DNA from: an uncultured Blautia sp.
Lineage (GTDB): Bacteria > Bacillota > Clostridia > Lachnospirales > Lachnospiraceae
NCBI GenBank assembly: GCA_900549015.1
Contig: URMH01000024.1
Coordinates: 1 to 40,109 of the forward strand
Direction: 5' to 3'
DNA length: 40,109 bases
In this document: positions 1-8,027 of the stretch, one piece after another
How the letters are laid out: the number at the start of each line of letters is the position of its first letter
How positions within the stretch are numbered: the stretch's first letter is position 1
Notes under the pieces: generated by a model
The model's input: the letters and a program-made list of their open reading frames with translations, nothing else
Databases searched by the model: none
What the model was told of the DNA's origin: nothing
Program-made: the position numbers and the translations under genes

Positions 1-53
1 TATGATAGGGGTCTCCAAAACCTTTGGTGGGAGTTCGATTCTCTCATCCCCTG
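1..53 (+). tRNA. tRNA-Trp (anticodon CCA), 5' part outside window
   Basis: This is the 3' two thirds of a tRNA gene. The anticodon arm is at 8-24, with a seven-base loop CTCCAAA and anticodon CCA at 15-17. The T arm is at 29-45 (stem GGGAG/CTCTC, loop TTCGATT). The acceptor 3' strand ATCCCCT is at 46-52, followed by discriminator G at 53, as usual for bacterial tRNA-Trp. CCA is not encoded. The D arm and 5' acceptor strand lie mostly or wholly before base 1, so the full cloverleaf cannot be checked. Confidence 0.85.
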
Positions 54-60
54 CTAAATA

Positions 61-99
61 AAAATCTCGGAAGTTTATATAAGCTTTCGGGATTTTTTT
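61..99 (+). terminator. Rho-independent terminator after tRNA-Trp
   Basis: AAAAATCTCGGAAG pairs with CTTTCGGGATTTTT across a short AT-rich loop, with two wobble pairs, and ends in a run of seven T. It lies just after the tRNA and just before the first protein gene, so it probably ends the tRNA transcript. Confidence 0.7.
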
Positions 100-141
100 G
101 TAAATGTATTTTCTGTAAAAGTTTGAATGGAGGCGATCTGT

Positions 142-1809
142 ATGCTTTTAAATATTCCTGTAGGCGTGTCCGATTTCTGTGAAATTCGTACAAATCAGTA
201 TTATTATATTGATAAGTCTGCCATTATATCCGAGCTTTTAAAAACGCCAGCTACAAAAGTCACTCTAATCACACGACCTCGCCGTTTTGGCAAAACCCTT
301 GCCATGAGTATGCTTGAAAATTTTTTTGATATTCGCAAAAACAGCAGGGAACTTTTTGACGGACTTTCTATCTCTCAAAATCAGGACATCTGTGCAAAAT
401 GGCTGAATCAATATCCCACCATTTTTATTTCTTTTAAGCAGGTAGACGGACTGAACTTTACAGATGCCTGCGAAATGCTTTCCCTTGTTATCTCACAGCT
501 CTACAAAGATCATTTATATTTACTCGAAAGCAGTAAAATTAATATCTATGACAAGCAGATTATGGAACGCATTATAAAAGGAACTGCCTCTTCCGGAGAA
601 TTAAAAGGAAGCCTTCTTCTCCTTACCCGTGTAATGCAGATTTATTATGAAAAACCTGTTATTCTTCTTATGGACGAATACGATGTTCCTGTGGCAAAGG
701 CAAATACAAATGGATATTATACAGAAATGTTAAATATGATGAAGGGAATTATGCAGTCTCTGAAAGATAACTCTGCTCTTCGCTTTGCCGTGATCACCGG
801 CTGCCTGAAAATCGCAAAAGAGAGTATTTTTACCGGTACAAATAATTTTATTTCCGATACGATCGCTTCAACCAGATTAGATGAATATTTTGGCTTTACG
901 CAAAATGATGTAGATAAAATTTTAAAAGACGCAGATGCCGAAAACAAAAAAGAAAGTATAAAAGCATGGTATGACGGTTATCATTTTGGAACTTTTGATG
1001 TGTACTGTCCCTGGGACGTAATGAATTATCTTCTGGAACTCCAGCAAAATCCTTATGCAAAACCTGCCAGCTACTGGAAAAACACAAGCGACAATGCAAT
1101 TATCCGCTCCTTCATTGATTATGCCGGAAGCAATATCACTTTAAAACTGGAAACACTCCTGTCCGGCGGATATATTATACAACGCATCGAGGAAAATCTC
1201 ACATATGATTATCTTCATTCTTCCGAAGAAAATCTGTGGAGCATTCTTTATCTGACCGGTTATCTAACTCAGGTAAGAAACCGGGAAATTTCTGATACAC
1301 TTCCAGACGGTATGACTGCATTAAAAATCCCTAATGAAGAAATCAGAGAGATCTTTAAAACCACAATTATAAACTGGTTTTATGATAATGCAAGAACATG
1401 GAACCGTCAAACTTTATTTGACGCCGTATGGAAAGGCGACAGTGACAGCATTACGCAGGAAATGAATAAGCTTCTGCGCAAAACAATCAGTTATCATGAC
1501 TATAAAGAAGATTTTTATCACGCATTTCTCGCAGGAATTTTTACAGGTGCAGGATATGTCGTAGAATCTAATCGAGAACATGGTGAGGGAAGAAGCGACG
1601 TAATCGTTTATGATTCTGTTAATGGGCAGGTTGCCATATTTGAAGTGAAATATTCCAAAGCCCTGGACAAAATGGAAGACGCCTGTCAAAATGCACTTTT
1701 CCAGATAAACGAACGCAGATATGCCGAAGAGTATGAAGATAATTACGACAATATCCTGTGCTACGGAATTTCCTTTTTCAAAAAAAGATGTCTTATACGC
1801 AAAAAATAG
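142..1809 (+). CDS. AAA-ATPase-like / PD-(D/E)XK nuclease family protein
   Basis: The 555-residue product matches the widespread AAA-ATPase-like plus PD-(D/E)XK nuclease family (the domain pair formerly known as DUF1703). The N-terminus opens with a typical IPVGVSDF segment. It is followed by the P-loop-like ITRPRRFGKTL around residue 45 and an acidic Walker B-like strand, ILLMDEYDVP, near residue 180. The C-terminal ~90 residues hold the nuclease-like core GRSDVIVYD...IFEVKYSK, with D, E and K of the PD-(D/E)XK motif. I chose the ATG at 142 because GGAGG at 129-133 sits eight bases upstream of it; an in-frame ATG at 127 precedes that ribosome site and is less likely. The gene stands alone between a tRNA terminator and a convergent terminator. 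The cellular role of this family is not established; members often occur in several copies per genome in gut Firmicutes and Bacteroidetes. Confidence 0.9.
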   Translation: MLLNIPVGVSDFCEIRTNQYYYIDKSAIISELLKTPATKVTLITRPRRFGKTLAMSMLENFFDIRKNSRELFDGLSISQNQDICAKWLNQYPTIFISFKQVDGLNFTDACEMLSLVISQLYKDHLYLLESSKINIYDKQIMERIIKGTASSGELKGSLLLLTRVMQIYYEKPVILLMDEYDVPVAKANTNGYYTEMLNMMKGIMQSLKDNSALRFAVITGCLKIAKESIFTGTNNFISDTIASTRLDEYFGFTQNDVDKILKDADAENKKESIKAWYDGYHFGTFDVYCPWDVMNYLLELQQNPYAKPASYWKNTSDNAIIRSFIDYAGSNITLKLETLLSGGYIIQRIEENLTYDYLHSSEENLWSILYLTGYLTQVRNREISDTLPDGMTALKIPNEEIREIFKTTIINWFYDNARTWNRQTLFDAVWKGDSDSITQEMNKLLRKTISYHDYKEDFYHAFLAGIFTGAGYVVESNREHGEGRSDVIVYDSVNGQVAIFEVKYSKALDKMEDACQNALFQINERRYAEEYEDNYDNILCYGISFFKKRCLIRKK

Positions 1810-1838
1810 AAAAAACTGCCGGCAGATTCTGCCGGCAG
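1803..1838 (-). terminator. Terminator of the tgt-yajC transcript (convergent region)
   Basis: There is a perfect GC-rich hairpin, CTGCCGGCAG-ATT-CTGCCGGCAG, at 1816-1838. On the minus strand it is followed by T-rich sequence, making a good intrinsic terminator for yajC. It also starts seven bases after the stop of the plus-strand ATPase gene and could stall that transcript, although the plus-strand side is A-rich rather than T-rich. Confidence 0.85.
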
Positions 1839-1855
1839 AAAAAATATCCTTTTTA

Positions 1856-2155
1856 TTATGCAGAAGCTTCCTCCGCTTTTTCAACTTCTGCAATTGCCTG
1901 TTTTCTCATCGGAATACGGCAGTTTTTGTTGTTACCAAATTCTACGATTACGTCTTCTTCTGTCATATCAATGACAACTCCATAAAAGCCACTTGTTGTA
2001 ACAACGCTGTCACCAACTTCCATTGCGCTTAACATAGCTGCAAGTCTCTTCTGCTCTTTCTTCTGAGGACGAATCATCAGGAAGTACATAATTCCAAAGA
2101 GAATTACCATCCAGATAATCGTAACTCCAAGACCCATTCCGCTCTGTGCGTCCAT
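1856..2155 (-). CDS. yajC: Preprotein translocase accessory subunit YajC
   Basis: The 99-residue product has the YajC layout. A single N-terminal membrane helix (about residues 10-27) is followed by the hallmark MIRPQKKEQKR on the cytoplasmic side and then a small beta-rich domain (GDSVVTTSGFYGVV...). YajC associates with SecDF in the Sec pathway and helps protein export. A ribosome site, AGGAGGAATT, precedes the ATG. The gene lies 120 bases downstream of tgt on the same strand, the conserved tgt-yajC arrangement seen in many bacteria, and the hairpin right after it ends the transcript. Confidence 0.95.
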   Translation of the reverse strand: MDAQSGMGLGVTIIWMVILFGIMYFLMIRPQKKEQKRLAAMLSAMEVGDSVVTTSGFYGVVIDMTEEDVIVEFGNNKNCRIPMRKQAIAEVEKAEEASA

Positions 2156-2275
2156 TTTAATTCCTCCTAATTGCCTTAATGATTCTATGCCTTTTCTTCA
2201 GGGCACTAGAACATATCATACACAAAAATCTGATTTTCTTCAAGTGCTTTTGCTATTTTTCCCAACATTTCTTTT

Positions 2276-3427
2276 TTATCTGTTACTATTTATTTTTCCT
2301 TCCTCAAAACCGGCAAGACGCATTTTCTTATATTCTGCAAAATTGCCATTATCAAGGGCATCCCTGATCTCTTCCATCATGTGGTTATAGAAATACAGGT
2401 TATGAAGAACGCAGAGACGCATTCCCAGCATTTCTTTTGCTTTTAAAAGATGGCGGATATAAGCTCTGCTGTAATGACGGCAGGCAGGACACTGACAGCC
2501 CTCCTCGATCGGTCTTGTATCCAGCTCATACTTTGCATTAAAGAGATTCATTTTTCCATGATTCGTGTAAACATGGCCGTGACGTCCGTTTCTGCTTGGA
2601 TATACGCAGTCAAAGAAATCCACGCCGCGTTCTACCGCCTCCAGAATATTTGCAGGCGTTCCCACGCCCATAAGATACGTAGGCTTGTTCTGTGGAAGAT
2701 GCGGTACTACCTCGTCAAGAATATGATACATTTCCGCATGGGTTTCCCCTACTGCAAGACCGCCCACTGCATATCCATCCAGATCCATCTGAGAAATTGT
2801 ATCTGCATGTGCAATACGAATATCCTCATAAATTGCTCCCTGATTGATTCCGAAAAGAAGCTGCTCTTTATTGATCGTATCCGGAAGGCTGTTTAAACGA
2901 GCCATCTCCGCCTTGCATCTCGCGAGCCACCTTGTGGTTCTGTCTACAGATTTCTGCACATAATCTCTGTCAGCCACCGAACTTGGACATTCGTCAAATG
3001 CCATTGCAATCGTAGACGCAAGATTTGACTGGATCTGCATACTTTCCTCAGGTCCCATAAAAATTTTATGTCCGTCAATGTGAGAGCGGAAATATACGCC
3101 CTCCTCTTTGATTTTTCGAAGTCCGGACAGGGAAAATACCTGGAATCCACCGGAATCTGTAAGTATCGGTCTGTCCCAGACCATGAATTTGTGAAGACCG
3201 CCAAGCTGCTTTACAATTTTATCTCCGGGGCGCACGTGAAGGTGATATGTGTTAGAAAGCTCCACCTGCGTTCCAATATCGTAAAGGTCCATTGTGGAAA
3301 CTGCTCCCTTAATCGCCCCGATGGTTCCCACATTCATAAAAACAGGAGTCTGAATCGTTCCATGTACTGTATGGAATTCCGCCCGTTTTGCTCTTCCTTC
3401 TGTTTTCAGGATTTTATATTCTGCCAT
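2276..3427 (-). CDS. tgt: Queuine tRNA-ribosyltransferase (tRNA-guanine transglycosylase)
   Basis: This enzyme exchanges guanine-34 for a queuosine precursor base in GUN-anticodon tRNAs. The 383-residue product has the active-site segment TDSGGFQVFSL (Asp91) and FFDCVYPSRNGRHG with the nucleophilic Asp273. The structural zinc site is Cys311, Cys313, Cys316 and His342 (CQCPAC ... VLHNL). I chose the ATG at 3427 because AGAGGAAAAC lies just upstream and homologues start here; the frame stays open for another 15 codons upstream without a better start. A near-consensus promoter lies about 100 bases upstream, so tgt and yajC probably form one transcript independent of the hsd genes. Confidence 0.97.
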   Translation of the reverse strand: MAEYKILKTEGRAKRAEFHTVHGTIQTPVFMNVGTIGAIKGAVSTMDLYDIGTQVELSNTYHLHVRPGDKIVKQLGGLHKFMVWDRPILTDSGGFQVFSLSGLRKIKEEGVYFRSHIDGHKIFMGPEESMQIQSNLASTIAMAFDECPSSVADRDYVQKSVDRTTRWLARCKAEMARLNSLPDTINKEQLLFGINQGAIYEDIRIAHADTISQMDLDGYAVGGLAVGETHAEMYHILDEVVPHLPQNKPTYLMGVGTPANILEAVERGVDFFDCVYPSRNGRHGHVYTNHGKMNLFNAKYELDTRPIEEGCQCPACRHYSRAYIRHLLKAKEMLGMRLCVLHNLYFYNHMMEEIRDALDNGNFAEYKKMRLAGFEEGKINSNR

Positions 3428-3526
3428 TTGTTTTCCTCTTTTTCTAATATAAATGTTATCGTATGAGTTCAAAATATCTGGTGCATCATTTCACATTTGC
3501 TGCTCCGGTCTTTTCACTCCTGCATT

Positions 3527-3555
3527 ATTATATATGCTTTGGACAATTCTGTCCA
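3527..3555 (-). promoter_or_regulatory. Sigma-A promoter of tgt-yajC
   Basis: On the minus strand there is TGGACA, a 17-base spacer and TATAAT, reading toward tgt. The -35 element is one arm of a perfect dyad, TGGACA-GAAT-TGTCCA, at 3540-3555, which could be a repressor site or could be chance. The promoter lies in the gap after the hsdR stop. Confidence 0.75.
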
Positions 3556-3572
3556 GCGTGAAGAGGATAAAA

Positions 3573-6500
3573 TTACGCAGCCAGAGCATTTGCGTTTATC
3601 ATATCGATGGTATTCTTTATTCCCAACCATACGGATACATCGGTAAACACTTCTGTAATACTTCCCCTATCAGTAAAAGGAGCTTCCTGAAGTACAGAAA
3701 AATCCGTCATCATTCCATTATGAACAATATATTCCACAATCTGATTTACAAAATATATCTGACGACTGTCAAGATTTGTTTCATCCAGAAATTCTGCGAA
3801 AGCAGCTTTCGCAATTCCCATATCAAGTCCCACAATTTCCCGTACAAACACGCCTAGCGGTTTCGAACCGTATTCTTTCTCATAATCCTTTTTACTGCCC
3901 ACTTCACTCCACAAAATACTTTCCAGTTCCTTCATATCGTCCGCTGTAAGCGGAATATTTTCCTTCAATTTTAAAATCACCTTATTGTCCTGATGCTGCC
4001 GCACATAATATTCCGCTTTTGCCTTATAATTTTTTAAGTCGTCATTTTCTAACTCTGCTTCATTCCATTCTACAGACAAAATTTCCTCAGAAAAATCTGT
4101 CTCATAAATCCTTCTGGAACTTTCCGGTATGTACTTCATCAGATTCCGTAATTTGCTTCGGATATTTTCAAAATCATCTATTTCTCCCCGTTCCAGATAA
4201 TCTGTATGCAAAATTTTCTTTATCAGCTCCGACTGTTCTTTAATTTCCGGTATATTTGCTATCTCACTGAGATCTTCTGCTTTTTTCCGTAAATCCCGCT
4301 TTGCCCGTGTATACGTTTTCCCTGTCAAAGAACCCAACTCAATTCCATATATAAGGGCATCAAAGCGGAGAGCTTTTACATCATCTTCATCAGGAATGAT
4401 TAAATGTGCCAGTTCCTCCCTGACAGCCAAAGTATCTTCGTAAGATAAGACCAAATAATTTTCCGGGACAGAAAAACGCTCCACATATCTCAAATGCTGT
4501 CTTACTGCAAAATTGTCGCGTCTTAACTGATTTACTTTTCCTGCCATATGCTTTACAAGCTGATTTCTGTATTTCGTCAGTCTCTCCGTCTGGCACTCTA
4601 TTCCCTGCAATTTATATGCAATCTCAAATTCCAGATTAAAAATCGCTCCCTGCAAGGAAAGGCGCGTCTCTGCAGACGTTCCTCTGTTCATACGGAAAAA
4701 TGCAAAATTATTACAAAAATCAAAAATATAAAATTTTTCTTTATCCCCGCCGTCAATAAGGTTTTTGCAAAGCCTTGTACCTCTTCCGATCATCTGCCAG
4801 AACTTCGCCTTGCTCATTACTTTCTTAAAAAATACTAGATTCAATATCTCCGGAATATCAATTCCGGTATCCAGCATATCAACAGAAATAGCAATTTGAG
4901 GCAATTTTTCCGGCTGGGAAAACTCATCAATAGCAGCCTGCGCATAAGAGGTATAATTATCTATCACACCTGCATATCCCACATAAGCAGGATATTCTTC
5001 TCCAAACACTTCCAGAATTTTTTCTGCATGTCTGTGATTCTTTGCAAAAATAATCGTTTTCCCTAGCTTATTTCCATAATCTATCTTTAATCCCTGTGTC
5101 ATCAAAATATGAAGAACCTGACGAATGGTATCTTTGTTAAAAAGCCATTCATTCAGCGCGGAAGACTCTATTCTTTCCGGCATCTGCCCGTTTTCATCTA
5201 TAAAAGTCTCCTCATATATCAACTGCTCCTCTTTCGACAACTGATCGTACACAATTCCCTCTTCCTGAAATTTTAAACGGGTTTCTACAGATAAATAATC
5301 CACCAAATAACCGTCCTTTACTGCCTGATCCAGATCATACGCGTAAGTTGGAACACCGTTTTCCAGATTAAATTCTTCATACGTATTTTGTACCTCGTCT
5401 TTGGGCGTTGCTGTAAGACCCACCAAAGGTGCATCAAAATAGTCAAAAATCTCTTTATATTTATTATAGATAGAGCGGTGTGCCTCATCACAAATCATAA
5501 GGTCAAAATGTCCATTCGTAAACAATCTGCCCTCTTCATCTCGAACAGAATCAATACAGTTCATCATTGTCTGGTATGTAGAAAATACGCCATGCGCGCT
5601 GTAATTATTCTTTTCTTCACATAAATTTGTCACAGATAAGTCCGGAAGTAAATTTACAAAACTTCTTTTTGCCTGTGTAACAAGCGAGTTTCTGTCTGCA
5701 AGAAACAATATATTTCTAATCCAGCCGTGCTCCAAAAGAACTTTACAAAGGGCAATTACCGTTCTTGTCTTTCCGGAACCAGTTGCCATAACAAGAAGTG
5801 CTTTTCTTCTGTTCTTTTTATCAAAGGTATCACATACCGACTTTACCGCCGCCTCCTGGTAATATCTGCCCGCTATTGTTTTATCCACAGTAACTGTCGA
5901 AAGACTTGTTCTCATAGTTTGAAGATTAAACCATCTTTCCAGGTCACGTTTGGAATAAATCTCTGAAACTTTTCGCTCCGGATAACAGCCGTCAATAATT
6001 CTGGTATCAAATCCATTTGTCAAAAAGATAACCGGGCGGCGTCCCTGCTTTTTCTCAATTATATCTGCGTAGAGCTGTGCCTGCTTTCTTCCCTGTACCA
6101 CATCTTTACAACTGCTTTTTGCCTCCACAACAGCCAAAACCCTGCCGTCATTTCCGTACAGCAAATAGTCGGCACGTCCTGTTCCGCTTTTATTCGGCAT
6201 TCCCTGTAACGATACTTCATTGAGCCAGTCCACTCCCTGCACCCAGCCTGCATCTTCAAGAAGTGTATCTATATACATCTTTCTTGTTTTATATTCCGAA
6301 ATGTCCAATGGCTTCGGAACATACGTCTGGCGCTGCTCTTCGCGGCGCAAAGTAAGCTCTTCTTTTAGCTTTTCATTTTCTTTTATAAGCGCCTGCAAGT
6401 CCACTTCTGAAATAATCGGCTCCGGAACTGCATTTATCTCTTTATTTTGCAGAACAAGTTCCGGTTTAAAGTATTGTCCTTCTTTATAATCTTCTCCATA

Positions 6501-6872
6501 ACAATATGCAATAAAATCCATAAAAACATAGAGATTCTCAAGACAAAGCATTGCTTCGTCCTGCGTGATCCTGTTTCCTGTATGTACTGCACTGTTTCCC
6601 TTTTTTCGAATAAATTCCAGTCGATTCCATAAGTCATCGTCTACAATCTCCCGAAACTCTTCCGTCCGCATCAAATTCACAAGCTTATCGTCCCACGGCT
6701 TCTCAAGAGCTTTGTCCACGGAATACAGCCACTTTATAGCAAACTCCATCGCCCGACGACAGTTTATGACAGAGGAAGCCAAGTCTATGGGTAAAATTTT
6801 TTCTGCCGCAACTGTAACGTCTGCAAATGTATGAAATTTCGGCTCTGACTGTAAGAAAGCAAAATTCGTCAT
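3573..6872 (-). CDS. hsdR: Type I restriction enzyme, R (motor/nuclease) subunit
   Basis: HsdR is the ATP-driven translocation and cleavage subunit of the type I complex with HsdM and HsdS. The 1099-residue product starts with a DUF4145-like helical domain (about 1-125) and a short coiled coil (about 155-185). Next comes the HSDR_N nuclease domain with RADY (Asp235) and VEAK (Glu250, Lys252). The superfamily 2 helicase core has Walker A ATGSGKT at 363-369, DEAH at 462-465, GLTATP at 485-490 and the later QMIGRGTRLC arginine-finger motif. The C-terminal ~300 residues look like the EcoEI-type R C-terminal domain. The length and motifs are complete. The ribosome site AGGGGCGG lies before the ATG, 20 bases after the hsdS stop. 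Confidence 0.95.
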   Translation of the reverse strand: MTNFAFLQSEPKFHTFADVTVAAEKILPIDLASSVINCRRAMEFAIKWLYSVDKALEKPWDDKLVNLMRTEEFREIVDDDLWNRLEFIRKKGNSAVHTGNRITQDEAMLCLENLYVFMDFIAYCYGEDYKEGQYFKPELVLQNKEINAVPEPIISEVDLQALIKENEKLKEELTLRREEQRQTYVPKPLDISEYKTRKMYIDTLLEDAGWVQGVDWLNEVSLQGMPNKSGTGRADYLLYGNDGRVLAVVEAKSSCKDVVQGRKQAQLYADIIEKKQGRRPVIFLTNGFDTRIIDGCYPERKVSEIYSKRDLERWFNLQTMRTSLSTVTVDKTIAGRYYQEAAVKSVCDTFDKKNRRKALLVMATGSGKTRTVIALCKVLLEHGWIRNILFLADRNSLVTQAKRSFVNLLPDLSVTNLCEEKNNYSAHGVFSTYQTMMNCIDSVRDEEGRLFTNGHFDLMICDEAHRSIYNKYKEIFDYFDAPLVGLTATPKDEVQNTYEEFNLENGVPTYAYDLDQAVKDGYLVDYLSVETRLKFQEEGIVYDQLSKEEQLIYEETFIDENGQMPERIESSALNEWLFNKDTIRQVLHILMTQGLKIDYGNKLGKTIIFAKNHRHAEKILEVFGEEYPAYVGYAGVIDNYTSYAQAAIDEFSQPEKLPQIAISVDMLDTGIDIPEILNLVFFKKVMSKAKFWQMIGRGTRLCKNLIDGGDKEKFYIFDFCNNFAFFRMNRGTSAETRLSLQGAIFNLEFEIAYKLQGIECQTERLTKYRNQLVKHMAGKVNQLRRDNFAVRQHLRYVERFSVPENYLVLSYEDTLAVREELAHLIIPDEDDVKALRFDALIYGIELGSLTGKTYTRAKRDLRKKAEDLSEIANIPEIKEQSELIKKILHTDYLERGEIDDFENIRSKLRNLMKYIPESSRRIYETDFSEEILSVEWNEAELENDDLKNYKAKAEYYVRQHQDNKVILKLKENIPLTADDMKELESILWSEVGSKKDYEKEYGSKPLGVFVREIVGLDMGIAKAAFAEFLDETNLDSRQIYFVNQIVEYIVHNGMMTDFSVLQEAPFTDRGSITEVFTDVSVWLGIKNTIDMINANALAA

Positions 6873-6892
6873 ACTACCGCCCCTATCCTTTG

Positions 6893-8002
6893 TTAGTATG
6901 TATATTTTACCACAGAAAGTCCGGGAAAAACAGGCAGTTTGAGAAAAAGCGCTTTTAATTTGTCGATTTGGGCAACGAAGGCAGAAAACTGGTTTTGTTC
7001 TTCAATAGGTGGTATCAGAAACAGATACTTCTTCTGAGCCGTAATCGGAACTTGATTCCTTGTCGTCTGCTTCATGTCTCCAGAATACTGTCGAACAAAT
7101 CCATCGCTTAGCATATACGCCTTCAAATAATTTGGCATTATTTCTTCCTTGTTACACCTATACGCTGTTAATGACGTTCCAAGAATGACTTTCTCTTCAT
7201 CAGTATGTAAAACAACTGTAGGTCCTACCGTTGCATTATGAGCAAATAACACATCATCATCTTGAGCAATGCCTTTTCTCAGTTTTCCTGCTCTTTCAGG
7301 AGTCAAAAATTTAGCTTTTGAGAAATCAATTTCGTCATTCACAATACAATTAGCACTGATATAAGGAACTCCACTATCAACAAATTCCTCACTTCTTGGA
7401 TAATCCCCACCATGATTACCATCCAAATGATACATAATGAATCCATTATTAATCAGTTCTTGAAGCGTAGCAACATAATACCCTTTAGGATTTTCCACTG
7501 GATCTCCAAACATCTCTGTAAATCGTGATTTGATAAGGGTGTTTAAATTATTTATTTCTTGTCTTTTTACATTCATTATATGAACTATCTTATCCAACAC
7601 TTTAACTATATTTGTCTGAATTTCAATCTCTGGATATTCTATTTCTACTTCTTTCAACCACTTAAAATGCCTGTTATAACCAGTATTAGGAATTTTTACA
7701 TTTCTTAAAGCATAATATAAATATTTATAGTTTGCATCTTTAAACTTGCTTTTTAGTATTTTTACACCATCAGCACCTAAAAAGAATGGTCTATCTACAT
7801 ATTTAATTATCCTCGTATGATCTCCAAATATAATTGCAGGTACATCTTCAAATAAACCTTCTTGAATGTCTGTATATCCGGAAATTATTTCCTTTCCTTG
7901 ATCAATTATTATATTTTTTCCCTCTTTCTGATATTGTTCTGTTTTGATTTTTGTTCCGTATTTAGTTTTATCTTCAAATACCTCTTCAAAAGTTTTTATC
8001 AT
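6893..8002 (-). CDS. hsdS: Type I restriction enzyme, S (specificity) subunit
   Basis: HsdS recognises the bipartite DNA target and docks HsdM. The 369-residue product has target recognition domain 1 (about 1-135), a conserved coiled-coil spacer (about 136-165, VLDKIVHIMNVKRQEINNL), then domain 2 (about 175-335). The second spacer begins normally (PPIEEQNQFSAFVAQIDKLK) but ends after only about 16 more residues, with an atypical tail, LPVFPGLSVVKYTY. Family members usually continue the helix for 25-40 residues, so the C-terminus looks replaced or truncated. The gene is clearly more AT-rich than hsdM and hsdR, as expected for exchanged recognition domains. The start ATG at 8002 has GGGAG upstream, and the gene lies 25 bases after hsdM. 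Its target sequence cannot be read from the protein. Confidence 0.9.
   Translation of the reverse strand: MIKTFEEVFEDKTKYGTKIKTEQYQKEGKNIIIDQGKEIISGYTDIQEGLFEDVPAIIFGDHTRIIKYVDRPFFLGADGVKILKSKFKDANYKYLYYALRNVKIPNTGYNRHFKWLKEVEIEYPEIEIQTNIVKVLDKIVHIMNVKRQEINNLNTLIKSRFTEMFGDPVENPKGYYVATLQELINNGFIMYHLDGNHGGDYPRSEEFVDSGVPYISANCIVNDEIDFSKAKFLTPERAGKLRKGIAQDDDVLFAHNATVGPTVVLHTDEEKVILGTSLTAYRCNKEEIMPNYLKAYMLSDGFVRQYSGDMKQTTRNQVPITAQKKYLFLIPPIEEQNQFSAFVAQIDKLKALFLKLPVFPGLSVVKYTY
6904..6912 (-). promoter_or_regulatory. Possible extended -10 promoter for hsdR inside the hsdS 3' end
   Basis: The minus strand reads TGG-TAAAAT, matching TGn-TATAAT with one mismatch, about 32 bases before the hsdR start and inside the last codons of hsdS. 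No good -35 box is visible, which extended -10 promoters tolerate. If real, hsdR could be transcribed apart from hsdMS. Confidence 0.3.
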
Positions 8003-8027
8003 TAATCGTCTCCCGCCAAATCCGAAT

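Noticed and set aside
6893..8002. Phase-variable (invertible) hsdS system
   Set aside because: There is no second hsdS, no recombinase gene and no inverted repeat pair in the locus.
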